DNA of 64,000 nt, taken from the NCBI RefSeq assembly GCF_900099605.1, contig NZ_FNDK01000001.1:310001-374000 (forward strand). The letters are read 5' to 3'. Numbering within the stretch: position 1 is the stretch's first letter; each line of letters begins with the position of its first letter. This stretch comes from Alteribacillus persepolensis (GTDB taxonomy: Bacteria; Bacillota; Bacilli; Bacillales; Marinococcaceae). The position numbers were made by a program, and so were the translations under genes. Below the pieces are notes generated by a model. It was not told the DNA's origin. It did not search any database and saw nothing but the letters and a program-made list of their open reading frames with translations. Positions 9,904 to 17,908 of this stretch are shown one piece after another.

Positions 9904-10912
9904 AAAACAGCATGTGTTATATTTAACGCCATATTACGATTCCAAACGAGGCAATGCAACGACTGCCAAGCGGATGAAAGAGCATTTGCAGCAAACGGGG
10001 ATAACGGTTCGTGTTTTTGCATATGAAGAACAAACCGATTCTATCGAGCCGTATATCGATGAAGCCGATATTGTCCATGCTTTACATGTGAGAAGAACAG
10101 CGGAGTGGTTAAACGAAAACGGAATAGAAATCACGAAACCGTTTGTATTAACAACAGGAGGAACGGATATTAACATCGATGTGAATGACTATAATAAAAA
10201 GCGGCAAATGGACGTGCTGTTAAAAAAGGCGGACGCGTTAACAGTTTTTACTGAAGATGGCAAGACGCGGGTCCTTCATGACTTTCCTTTTCTTGAAGAA
10301 AAAACATACGTTATTCCTCAGGCTGTCAAGCAGCCTGCCTTAACGAAAGGTTCTTCCCCGGTTCCGCTGCCTGAAGGGTATCCCGCTGTGCTGCTGCCAG
10401 CGGGGTTGAGGCCAGTAAAAGATGTGTTATTTATACTAGAGCAGCTTAGAGAACTTACATTAATATTTCCGCGGCTGCAGTTTATTCTGATTGGTGAAGC
10501 TTTGGATGATGAGGTACACAAAGAGGTCAGGGCCGCTTCAGCACAAATACCATGGTTTACATATCTTCCGCCTGTAGAATCGGAGGAGATGCATCATTTG
10601 TATCGCTGGGCGGATGTCGTATTAAATACATCTGTATCAGAAGGGCAGCCAATCAGCTTATTAGAAGGAATGGCAGAGCATGTGCCGGCTCTTGCGAGAA
10701 ACAACGCTGGAAATCGCAGTGTTGTTCAGCATGGTTATAACGGGTATTTGTTTCACTCAACAAGTGATTTTATCAAACAGTTTCAAAAACTGTTCGCAAG
10801 CAAAAATGCGTATAACAAGTTTTGCGAACAGGCGTATATATACGTGAAAACACATCATCATCCCAAAGAAGAAGCTCTTCGTTATAAGCGATTGTATGAG
10901 GCAATTCGTTAA
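9890..10912 (+). CDS. GT4-type glycosyltransferase resembling selenosugar synthase SenB
   Basis: A 340-residue GT-B glycosyltransferase. Its motifs recall the SenB group, which joins selenophosphate to a UDP-sugar in selenoneine synthesis: GNATTAKRM near residue 21, VHALHVRRT (~63), TTGGTDIN (~86), VIPQAV (~142), AGLRPVKD (~170), LIGEALD (~202), and a C-terminal SEGQPISLLEGMA nucleotide-sugar site. The family match is from memory of conserved motifs, not a search. It starts inside selB (14-base overlap), which links it to selenium metabolism. No SenA or SenC gene is visible here. A BshA-like or other GT4 role is the alternative. Confidence 0.6.
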   Translation: MKIDKKQHVLYLTPYYDSKRGNATTAKRMKEHLQQTGITVRVFAYEEQTDSIEPYIDEADIVHALHVRRTAEWLNENGIEITKPFVLTTGGTDINIDVNDYNKKRQMDVLLKKADALTVFTEDGKTRVLHDFPFLEEKTYVIPQAVKQPALTKGSSPVPLPEGYPAVLLPAGLRPVKDVLFILEQLRELTLIFPRLQFILIGEALDDEVHKEVRAASAQIPWFTYLPPVESEEMHHLYRWADVVLNTSVSEGQPISLLEGMAEHVPALARNNAGNRSVVQHGYNGYLFHSTSDFIKQFQKLFASKNAYNKFCEQAYIYVKTHHHPKEEALRYKRLYEAIR

Positions 10913-11793
10913 CGGCCGGTCGTTGATTTCCATACGGTTGCTGCTTGTTTAAAAGCAGCAATTGTTTCTTTGTATTGATTTTTTTTAGAGTAAACAATAT
11001 AAAAATGGCGGGTTTTTGGCAAAAAGCCTTTAAATGTACAGCCTCTGTTTTCAGCAGAAGGCAGGGCAGATTCAGAAACAAAGCCGTAGCCAATTCCTGC
11101 TTCCACAAGGGAGAGTAAACTCTCTGTATTTGGGACCACTGCTGCTGTTTCCAATTCTGCTAAAGATCCTTCCCAGCTTTCTAATGCTTCTTCCACCGCT
11201 TGATAAGTGCCTGAGCCTTGTTTTCTTTTGACAAAAGAAACGCTTTGTAAATCGGCAAACTGTTTTACGTGTGTACGAGAAGAATGAGGAGGTCCAATGA
11301 CAGCAAGCCGGTCCTGCCACAACGGATACGATAAAACAGAAGCAGTGTCCGTGTTGGACCCGACCACGGCAATATCAATTTCTCCTTCTAAAAGTAATTG
11401 AAGAATGTCGATGGAATCATCGATATAAAGGTTAAGACGTATATGAGGGAACTGCTCTTTGCATTGTTTGCAGATGGCAGGCAAAAAGTATGTTCCAGGT
11501 GTTGTACTCGCACCAATACGAAGGGTTTCGGCATATTTGGCTCCCCGCTGCTGGCAAACATTTCGAAGTTCTTGCCATTCTTTGAGCCATGTTTTTGCTT
11601 TTTCAAACACTAGCTTTCCTTCTTCTGTCAAACTTACCGTTTGCCGGTCAATGAGCGGGCTGCCGAGCTCTCTTTCCAGGCTTTTCAATTGCTTGGTTAC
11701 GGTCGATTGGGAAATGCCAAGCTGATATGCCGTTTTAGAAAAGCTTTTTTGGGCAGCAAGTTCTGTGAAAATGTTTAATTGTCTTTCATTCAT
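10909..11793 (-). CDS. LysR-type regulator, probably of selenium genes
   Basis: A 294-residue LysR regulator. The N-terminal winged helix (residues 1-60) includes FSKTAYQLGISQSTVTKQLKSLERELG, and the effector-binding domain runs from about 88 (LRIGASTTPGTYFLP) to the end. It is divergent from the three-gene ABC importer, and its 3' end overlaps the glycosyltransferase stop by 4 bases in the convergent direction. A perfect 7-bp inverted repeat in the shared intergenic region is a candidate operator. Regulation of the importer is inferred from position; LysR proteins linked to selenium metabolism are known as a family. Confidence 0.85.
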   Translation of the reverse strand: MNERQLNIFTELAAQKSFSKTAYQLGISQSTVTKQLKSLERELGSPLIDRQTVSLTEEGKLVFEKAKTWLKEWQELRNVCQQRGAKYAETLRIGASTTPGTYFLPAICKQCKEQFPHIRLNLYIDDSIDILQLLLEGEIDIAVVGSNTDTASVLSYPLWQDRLAVIGPPHSSRTHVKQFADLQSVSFVKRKQGSGTYQAVEEALESWEGSLAELETAAVVPNTESLLSLVEAGIGYGFVSESALPSAENRGCTFKGFLPKTRHFYIVYSKKNQYKETIAAFKQAATVWKSTTGR

Positions 11794-11892
11794 TGGTTAC
11801 TGTTCTCCTTTATTGTTACAAACAAGCTGGCTACCTTTTGTGCAAATCTCTTTACAATGATAATAAACAGTGGTAGCTTGATTACGCAAGGC

Positions 11893-11911
11893 TTATTCGC
11901 AAAACGAATAA
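11893..11911. promoter_or_regulatory. Candidate LysR operator between the regulator and the importer
   Basis: TTATTCG and CGAATAA form a perfect 7-bp inverted repeat separated by CAAAA. The dyad contains T-N11-A spacing typical of LysR sites and lies 40 bases upstream of the importer's first gene. Confidence 0.5.
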
Positions 11912-11950
11912 TATTGATGATGTTTTAGAATCATTAGGGGGAGGAAACAA

Positions 11951-12874
11951 GTGATGAAAAAATGGCCTTTGATTGCTGCAGCCAGTTCCTTTCTGTTTTT
12001 AGGAGCATGCGGCGGTACAGAAGAAGAGAGAAATGAAGGAGAAACAGACCAAAGCAGTAGTGAAGAAGCGCTGGAAATTGCGGTTATTCCTGCTCAATCA
12101 TCAGGAGAGATGGATAGTGGTTTGAATAAATTAGAAGAAGTTTTAAATGAAGAAATGGAGCAGTCTGTTACTATTGAACATTATCCAAATTATAACGCGG
12201 TAGTGGAAGCTCTCAATTACAGCCATATCGATATGGCATACCTTGGCCCGCTGACGTATGTCATTGCTCATGAAGAAAGCGGTGCGGAAGCGATTCTGAC
12301 ACAAGAAGTAGATGGAGAACCTTATTACTATTCTTATATCGTTACGCATGCAGACCAGCCTTGGACGAATTTAGATGAGCTGTTGGCAGATTCGGAAGAA
12401 GTGGATTTTGCGTTTGGCAGCATTTCTTCTACATCTGGTTCGCTGATACCAGGACTTGAATTACGCAACCAAGGCGTGTTTGAGTCAGAAGAAGACCATG
12501 AATTTGCTTCCGTGCGCTACACCGGATCTCATGATGTAACAGCTAGTGCTGTTGAAAGCCAGGAAGTTGATGCTGGTGCCATTGACAGTGCTATTTTCCA
12601 TGAGCTGGCAGCAGACGGTGTGATTAATGAAGATAATTTCACGATATTGTGGGAATCTGATCAGCTGTACCAATATCCTTGGGCTGTTCCAAGTGACATG
12701 GATGAAGAAACGAAGCAAGCATTGCAAGATGCATTTACAAACATTGATGACAAAGAGATTTTAGAAATATTTGGCGGTGCCTCTGCCTTTGTTGAGACAG
12801 AACACAGTAATTACGAAAGCATCCGTCAGGCAGCAGAAGACTTTGGCATGCTAAATATGGAATCCATTGATTAA
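11951..12874 (+). CDS. PhnD-like substrate-binding lipoprotein, putative selenium oxyanion importer
   Basis: A 307-residue periplasmic-binding-type lipoprotein anchored outside the membrane. The signal peptide ends in FLGAC (lipobox Cys near residue 20), followed by an acidic Glu/Ser linker. The mature part matches PhnD-type binding proteins (NYNAVVEALNYSHIDMAYLGP; FAFGSISSTSGSLIPG). Its two downstream partners are the permease and ATPase. In selenocysteine-using bacteria a PhnD-like group near selD is annotated as a putative selenate/selenite importer, and this context fits; phosphonate is the alternative substrate. GGGGGAGG precedes tandem GTG (11951) and ATG (11954) starts. Confidence 0.8.
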   Translation: MMKKWPLIAAASSFLFLGACGGTEEERNEGETDQSSSEEALEIAVIPAQSSGEMDSGLNKLEEVLNEEMEQSVTIEHYPNYNAVVEALNYSHIDMAYLGPLTYVIAHEESGAEAILTQEVDGEPYYYSYIVTHADQPWTNLDELLADSEEVDFAFGSISSTSGSLIPGLELRNQGVFESEEDHEFASVRYTGSHDVTASAVESQEVDAGAIDSAIFHELAADGVINEDNFTILWESDQLYQYPWAVPSDMDEETKQALQDAFTNIDDKEILEIFGGASAFVETEHSNYESIRQAAEDFGMLNMESID

Positions 12875-12897
12875 CTAGGTAAAAGGGGAAAAAGGCG

Positions 12898-13659
12898 ATG
12901 AGTTGGTTTAGAAAAAGAGTCTGGCTGTATGCTGTTTTGTTAGGGTTGTTCACATGGTGGAGCATGGGAAAAACCGAATTTGAGGTGAGCAGCTTTCAAG
13001 AATTCAGCAATGCGTATTCATTTATACACGACCGGTTTCTTCCTGCTAGCTGGGAAATATTACCGACCCTGATTGACCCTATTTTAGTTACATTAGCTGT
13101 AGCTTTTTTAGGAACATTTATCGCCCTGCTCATCGCTTTGCCTCTCAGCTTTGCTGCAGCAAAGAACACAGCTGGAAATCGATTGTTTTATTATTTTAAT
13201 CGGTTTTTCTTGTCTGTGCTGCGCTCTGTTCCAGAAATTGTATTCGGTTTGATATTTGTCGTCGTGTTAGGGCTAGGTCCCTTTCCTGCCGTTATGGCTA
13301 TTTTGCTACATAATATCGGCGTGCTGGGTAAACTAATTTCAGAGCTCATTGAAGCTGCAGATGCGGGCCCGCAAGAAGCAATGCAATCGGTAGGTGCGGG
13401 AAGACGTATCGGGAATTTATTTTCTATCCTTCCACAAATATGGCCAAATGTGCTTTCCCATTACTTTTACCGGTTCGAAGTAGCGATTAGAACATCGCTT
13501 ATTCTAGGGTTTATTGGCGGCGGTGGTATTGGTCAGAAACTATTTAACGATTTTAACAGCTTTAATTATACAGCCGTAACAGTAGAAGTGCTTCTTATTA
13601 TGCTTCTAGTGATTATCGTCGATTTATTTGGAGCATTTGTTCGCAAACGCGTCATTTAA
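12898..13659 (+). CDS. PhnE-like ABC transporter permease
   Basis: A 253-residue inner-membrane permease of the PhnE/BPD_transp_1 type with about five or six hydrophobic helices (PILVTLAVAFLGTFIALLIALPLSF; ILGFIGGGGIGQKLF). The EAA-like coupling loop reads GPQEAMQSVGAGRR near residue 157. It starts 23 bases after the binding protein, as the second gene of the importer operon. Substrate is inferred only from the selenium-gene neighbourhood. Confidence 0.85.
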   Translation: MSWFRKRVWLYAVLLGLFTWWSMGKTEFEVSSFQEFSNAYSFIHDRFLPASWEILPTLIDPILVTLAVAFLGTFIALLIALPLSFAAAKNTAGNRLFYYFNRFFLSVLRSVPEIVFGLIFVVVLGLGPFPAVMAILLHNIGVLGKLISELIEAADAGPQEAMQSVGAGRRIGNLFSILPQIWPNVLSHYFYRFEVAIRTSLILGFIGGGGIGQKLFNDFNSFNYTAVTVEVLLIMLLVIIVDLFGAFVRKRVI

Positions 13660-13680
13660 CCAAGTACACGAGGTGATAGC

Positions 13681-14430
13681 ATGATTGAATTTCAAGACGT
13701 AACTGTTTACTATCCGAAGTCCAATGAACCTGCTCTTTCTCATATAAACCTAACATTTCAGCAAGGTGAATTCGTATGTGTACTTGGACCAAGCGGTGCG
13801 GGGAAGTCTACCATGATTCGGACGGTTAATGCTTTGCAGCCAGTAACGGCAGGGAACATATTCATTGACGGTCAAGATCTCGATAACTGGACATCTTTAG
13901 AAAAGCGTCAATGGAGAAGCCGGACCGGCATGATCTTTCAACATTTTCATCTCATTCCTCGTCTGAGTGTAGAGCAAAATGTGCTAACAGGTTTATTCGG
14001 CTATAAACATCCAATGGCTGCATTTGCTGGCGTTTTTTCGCAGTCGGAAAAAAAGAAAGCGCGATCTATTTTGCAGCAAGTAGGATTAGGTGAAATGGCA
14101 GAGCGTCGTGTGGAATGGCTGAGCGGTGGACAAAAACAGCGTGTCGGCGTGGCACGTGCCCTCATGCAGGAACCGGATGTATTTCTAGGTGATGAACCAG
14201 TAGCCAGTCTTGATCCAGGCACAGCGCAATCCATTTTTGCACTATTAAAAGACGTTCACGTAAGAAATGATTTAACGACTATTATCAACGTTCATGATGT
14301 CGCACTAGCCCGCTCGTTTGCAACACGGATTGTCGGTCTGTCGCATGGAAAAGTCATATTCGACGGCAAACCAGATGAATTAACGGAATCAGGGCTTGAA
14401 CATATTTACGGTACTGTTTTACAAGCATAA
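13681..14430 (+). CDS. PhnC-like ABC transporter ATP-binding protein
   Basis: A 249-residue ABC ATPase with Walker A GPSGAGKST (~res 38), Q-loop QHFHLIPRLS, signature LSGGQKQRVGVARAL, Walker B VFLGDEPVASLD and the switch His in NVHD. It is most like PhnC ATPases. Third gene of the importer operon, closed by a strong terminator shared with the convergent selD. A selenium oxyanion substrate is inferred from context. Confidence 0.88.
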   Translation: MIEFQDVTVYYPKSNEPALSHINLTFQQGEFVCVLGPSGAGKSTMIRTVNALQPVTAGNIFIDGQDLDNWTSLEKRQWRSRTGMIFQHFHLIPRLSVEQNVLTGLFGYKHPMAAFAGVFSQSEKKKARSILQQVGLGEMAERRVEWLSGGQKQRVGVARALMQEPDVFLGDEPVASLDPGTAQSIFALLKDVHVRNDLTTIINVHDVALARSFATRIVGLSHGKVIFDGKPDELTESGLEHIYGTVLQA

Positions 14431-14476
14431 AAAAACGGCTGTATTAGCTTTGTGCTAATCAACAGCCGTTTTTTTT
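14431..14476. terminator. Bidirectional terminator between the importer operon and selD
   Basis: AAAAAACGGCTGT and ACAGCCGTTTTTTTT form the outer stem, with an inner TTAGC/GCTAA helix. T runs on both strands. Confidence 0.9.
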
Positions 14477-15529
14477 TTACTGCAGGCTAATCGCGTGTGA
14501 ACCTCGTTTCTCTACATATCCAATGATGCTTGTGTCTGCTTCGTTCTGTTTATGCATCGCTTCTACATATTGTTTTGCTTCATCTTCTGGCATAGCAGCT
14601 AATAAGCCGCCAGAAGTGATAGCATCACATAAAATAGTTTGTGTTAACGAAGAGACATGGTCAGCACGCCGGATGTGGTCAGACAAATAATTTTCATTTG
14701 ATTTAGAACCTCCTGGAACAATGCCTTGTTCTGCTAGAGAGCGTGCACCGTCTAATAATGGAATGGAGGCCGTGTCAAATGTAAATGTCACATTACTTGC
14801 TTCTGCCATTTCAAAAGAATGGCCAATCAAACCAAAGCCTGTCACATCCGTTACAGCATGTGGTTGATAATCCATTAATGTTTCAGCGGCTGCTTTATTG
14901 AGCTTAGCCATCGTTTTGGTCACCGCTTCTTCTTGAGCCGCTGTCGCTTTTTGCCGTTTGATCGCCGTCGTTAAAATGCCTACTCCTAAAGGCTTTGTTA
15001 AGACGAGTACGTCACCAGGCTCGGCTCCTTTATTTGCCCAAACTTTTTCAGGGTGTACGATACCGGTAGCAGCTAAACCAAACTTAGGCTCTTGGTCATC
15101 AATGGAATGCCCGCCAACGATGGTAGCACCAGACTCTTCCACTTTATCTGCGGCCCCTTTCATCATGCCTGCTAAAAGGTAATCTGGTAATTCTTTAATA
15201 GGGAAGCCTACAATATTTAAAACAGTAGTTGGTTTACCACCCATCGCATATATATCACTTAATGCATTTGCTGCTGCAATTTGACCAAACATATAGGGAT
15301 CATCAACAACAGGAGTAAAATAATCAACCGATTGAACGAGAGCGATATCATCGGTTAACTTATAGACACCGCCATCATCAGATGTGTCCATTCCTACTAA
15401 AAGGTTCGGGTTTGTTTCTCGTTCTGGTAAGTGACGCAAAACTTGCGTCAAGTCCTCTGGACCAATTTTGCATCCTCAGCCAGCTTTAGAAGATAAACTT
15501 GTTAATCGAATGCTTTCTTCTTTGCTCAT
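14477..15529 (-). CDS. selD: Selenophosphate synthetase SelD, itself a selenoprotein
   Basis: SelD makes selenophosphate from selenide and ATP for SelA. Read from the ATG at 15529 (GGAGGTG upstream) with the in-frame UGA at 15478-15476 as selenocysteine, the protein is 350 residues, the family's usual length. The active-site motif reads AGUGCKIGPEDL with Sec at residue 18, where many homologues have Cys. Later motifs include MDTSDDGGVY, VGGHSIDDQEPKFG and TDVTGFGLIGH. Standard calling starts at 15451 and loses the catalytic loop. A short hairpin lies 12 nt after the UGA. It is divergent from the SelW-like gene. Confidence 0.95.
15451..15463 (-). other. Candidate bacterial SECIS hairpin in selD
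   Basis: On the minus strand GGTCC-AGA-GGACT forms a 5-bp stem (one G-U) starting 12 nt after the Sec UGA. Short, but in the position SelB requires. Confidence 0.45.
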
Positions 15530-15642
15530 GTCAGTGTTCACCTCCAAACATCATTTCTTTTCTATTATAATCTCTTTGTTTGCAAGAAGACAAACCATAC
15601 ACTAAAATGAAGATGGAAAAAATTAACGAAGGGGTGGGGAGC

Positions 15643-15873
15643 ATGAAGGTGACCATTGAATTTTGCATGCAGTGAAACTATGCACCAAAAGCCGTGAGTC
15701 TCACGGACAAACTGTATGATACGTATCGGGGAGACATTGAGTCTGTGGAGCTGATTACTGGTTCAGGCGGAGTTTTTGAAGTATCTCTGAACGGGGTAAA
15801 CGTGTATTCCAAAAAAGAAACAGGTGAATTTCCGGAGGAAAACGAGCTAGTAGACAAGCTTGGACGCTTGTAA
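15643..15873 (+). CDS. SelW-like (Rdx family) selenoprotein with CxxU motif
   Basis: A 76-residue thioredoxin-fold protein read through the in-frame UGA at 15673-15675. It starts MKVTIEFCMQU, giving a CxxU redox motif at residues 8-11 directly after the first beta strand, as in the SelW/Rdx family. The rest (VELITGSGGVFEVSLNGVNVYSK followed by GEFPEENELVDKL) matches that family's beta-hairpin and C-terminal helix. A G-rich ribosome site (GGGGTGGGGAGC) precedes the ATG. A perfect 6-bp hairpin begins 16 nt after the UGA. It lies between selD (divergent) and selA (same strand). Role is probably thiol redox, unproven. Confidence 0.9.
15692..15706 (+). other. Candidate bacterial SECIS hairpin in the SelW-like gene
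   Basis: CCGTGA-GTC-TCACGG, a perfect 6-bp stem starting 16 nt after the Sec UGA. Confidence 0.7.
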
Positions 15874-15961
15874 CCGTTCAGCAACGACATAACAGTTCGT
15901 TTGTCCAGTTATGATGGGAAAATATTGACAAAGGGTCTCCTCGGTGAAAAGGAGCTAAATC

Positions 15962-17386
15962 ATGAATGAAAAAGTAAGGCAAATTCCACCAGTACATGAG
16001 TTGCAAAAACACGATGTATTTCAAGAAGCTGTTGAACAGACAGGAGACGTATCCATTGTCACAAATTGGCTTCGAGATGAAGTGAATAAGCTTCGAAAGC
16101 AATTCTTAAATAATCATGGCCCTGATGTTTCTAACAAACAAGCAATAGCTGATTACTTAGTTGAACAGACTTTGCATAAAAGCCAGCAATTTACGAGCAA
16201 TCGGCTGACACGTGTTATTAATGGAACAGGCACCATTTTACACACGAATCTGGGGCGGGCTAAGATGAGTGAGAAAGCTGTCCAAAAAGTAGCTTTAGCC
16301 GCTCGGCACTATAGTAATTTAGAGTTTGATATTACGAACGGCAAGCGAGGTTCTCGACACGACATTCTTGAAGACCTTATTGTCGAATCTACAGGCTGTG
16401 AAGCAGCAATGGTTGTCAATAATAATGCAGCTGCGGTGTATTTGGTGTTAAAAGCACTGGCTCATGACCAAGAGGTTGTTGTATCACGCGGTCAGCTTGT
16501 TGAAATCGGCGGATCATTTCGGGTGTCATCTATTATGGAAGAAAGCGGTGCTCAGCTAGTAGAAGTAGGCACGACAAATAAGACACATCCGTATGATTAT
16601 GAACAGGCCATCACCGAAAAAACAGCAATGTTAATGAAAGTTCATACGAGCAACTTTAAAACAATCGGCTTCACAAGAGAGGTCTCTGTAGAAGAGCTCG
16701 CTCATATCCGAAACAAACACGAACAAAAGCTCATTTTGTATGAAGATTTAGGCAGCGGAGCCATTTATGATTTTACACAACATGGCATCGGGGAAGAGCC
16801 TACTGTCTCGCATGTTTTAGAGCAAGGTGCAGACCTTGTCACCTTTTCTGGCGACAAGCTGCTTGGCGGCCCGCAAGCAGGTATTATTGCAGGAAAGAAA
16901 CAGTGGATTGACCGTTTAAAAAAACACCAACTTGCCAGAGTGCTGCGTGTCGATAAGATGACGCTGGCAGCATTAGAGGAGACGTTAAAAGCATATGTAA
17001 AAGGAAAAGAAGAGTTGTTGAATATTCCCACAGTCAAACAAGTGCTGGAGTCAAAAGAGTCTATAGAAGCGCGGGCTGCTGCGTTTGTGCAAAAAACATC
17101 CTTTAAGCTGTGGAAGCCATATATACAAGAGGATGTATCAAAAATAGGCGGTGGAACGATGCCGGAAGTGACAATTGCAACTGCTGTAGTTTGTATCGAG
17201 ACAAAGCCAGTACCTGCGCATACGGTGGTGGAAAAGCTCCGAACAGAGGAAGATCCGCCGATTGTTGCTCGAGTAAGTGATGAAAAAGTGGTGTTGGACT
17301 TTCGTACATTGACTTCAGAAGAAAGCGATACGGTGTTAGAAGCACTGCAAATGATAGAAAAAGAGCTGTCCCGCAAGTCGGGATAG
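15962..17386 (+). CDS. selA: L-seryl-tRNA(Sec) selenium transferase SelA
   Basis: A 474-residue PLP enzyme that converts Ser-tRNA(Sec) to Sec-tRNA(Sec) using selenophosphate. The PLP lysine is K299 in FSGDKLLGGPQAG. Other family blocks are RVINGTGTILHTNLGRA (~res 82), EAAMVVNNNAAAVYL, SRGQLVEIGGSFR and TNKTHPYDYE. ATG with AAAAGGAG upstream, 88 bases after the SelW-like gene, so co-transcription is likely. Confidence 0.97.
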   Translation: MNEKVRQIPPVHELQKHDVFQEAVEQTGDVSIVTNWLRDEVNKLRKQFLNNHGPDVSNKQAIADYLVEQTLHKSQQFTSNRLTRVINGTGTILHTNLGRAKMSEKAVQKVALAARHYSNLEFDITNGKRGSRHDILEDLIVESTGCEAAMVVNNNAAAVYLVLKALAHDQEVVVSRGQLVEIGGSFRVSSIMEESGAQLVEVGTTNKTHPYDYEQAITEKTAMLMKVHTSNFKTIGFTREVSVEELAHIRNKHEQKLILYEDLGSGAIYDFTQHGIGEEPTVSHVLEQGADLVTFSGDKLLGGPQAGIIAGKKQWIDRLKKHQLARVLRVDKMTLAALEETLKAYVKGKEELLNIPTVKQVLESKESIEARAAAFVQKTSFKLWKPYIQEDVSKIGGGTMPEVTIATAVVCIETKPVPAHTVVEKLRTEEDPPIVARVSDEKVVLDFRTLTSEESDTVLEALQMIEKELSRKSG

Positions 17387-17908
17387 CTTTATTCTATGGA
17401 TATTTCCGTTGAAGCGTACTTAAAAACTATGCATACACTGGCTGAGAAGAGGAATGCACACATTCTCTAGCAAATGCAAAGGCTTGCCTTGTCATTAGAC
17501 AGGGGTAGAAAACCTGATTGGTTAAAGCCGCGGCTGGGATGGTGCGGAGAGCGATGTTTGTTCACGGGAAATAAAGGTCTGTGCCATAAACCGGGTTGAT
17601 TTTATTTTTGATGAACAGCAGCTGAAATATATGTGGATACCTGTGGGACAAGCAGCAGCAAAAGATTCCGCAGTTAGCGAATTTTGCTCATGAGAACCCG
17701 TGTAAGTGGGGAGCTAAAGGTGTACGTCAGCTAGAAATCTCCGTTTAGAATACCTCCTTTAACTTTTTCTTTATCTTTTCTCTAACTTTTGCTATTCTAA
17801 AGAAGTGGGTTGAAATCATCGTATTTTTCTGCATATTACGAAGAAAGGCATTATGTTTCGACTTTTTTAGCAATCTGTTATATCATAGGTTTTGAGGAGG
17901 GAATACAT
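17387..17908. other. Gene-poor stretch between selA and aconitase with possible decayed coding sequence
   Basis: No intact gene of convincing size. A 24-codon frame opens at 17396 and stops at 17471; the segment after that stop can be read on in the same frame as Trp/Arg-rich sequence. In another frame, about 17550-17690 reads IKVCAINRVDFIFDEQQLK and then MWIPVGQAAAKDSAVSEF. This looks like a frameshifted remnant, but I recognise no family. The last 130 bases are A/T-rich and should hold the aconitase promoter. Confidence 0.35.

Noticed and set aside
16765-17376. 203-codon frame on the minus strand
   Set aside because: It is antisense to selA and Ser/Thr/Ala-rich, as expected for a shadow frame; no ribosome site.
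17683-17703. UGA in TTTTGCTCATGAGAACCC as a sixth Sec codon
   Set aside because: The frame continues for only three codons before TAA, and no hairpin or homologous motif was seen.
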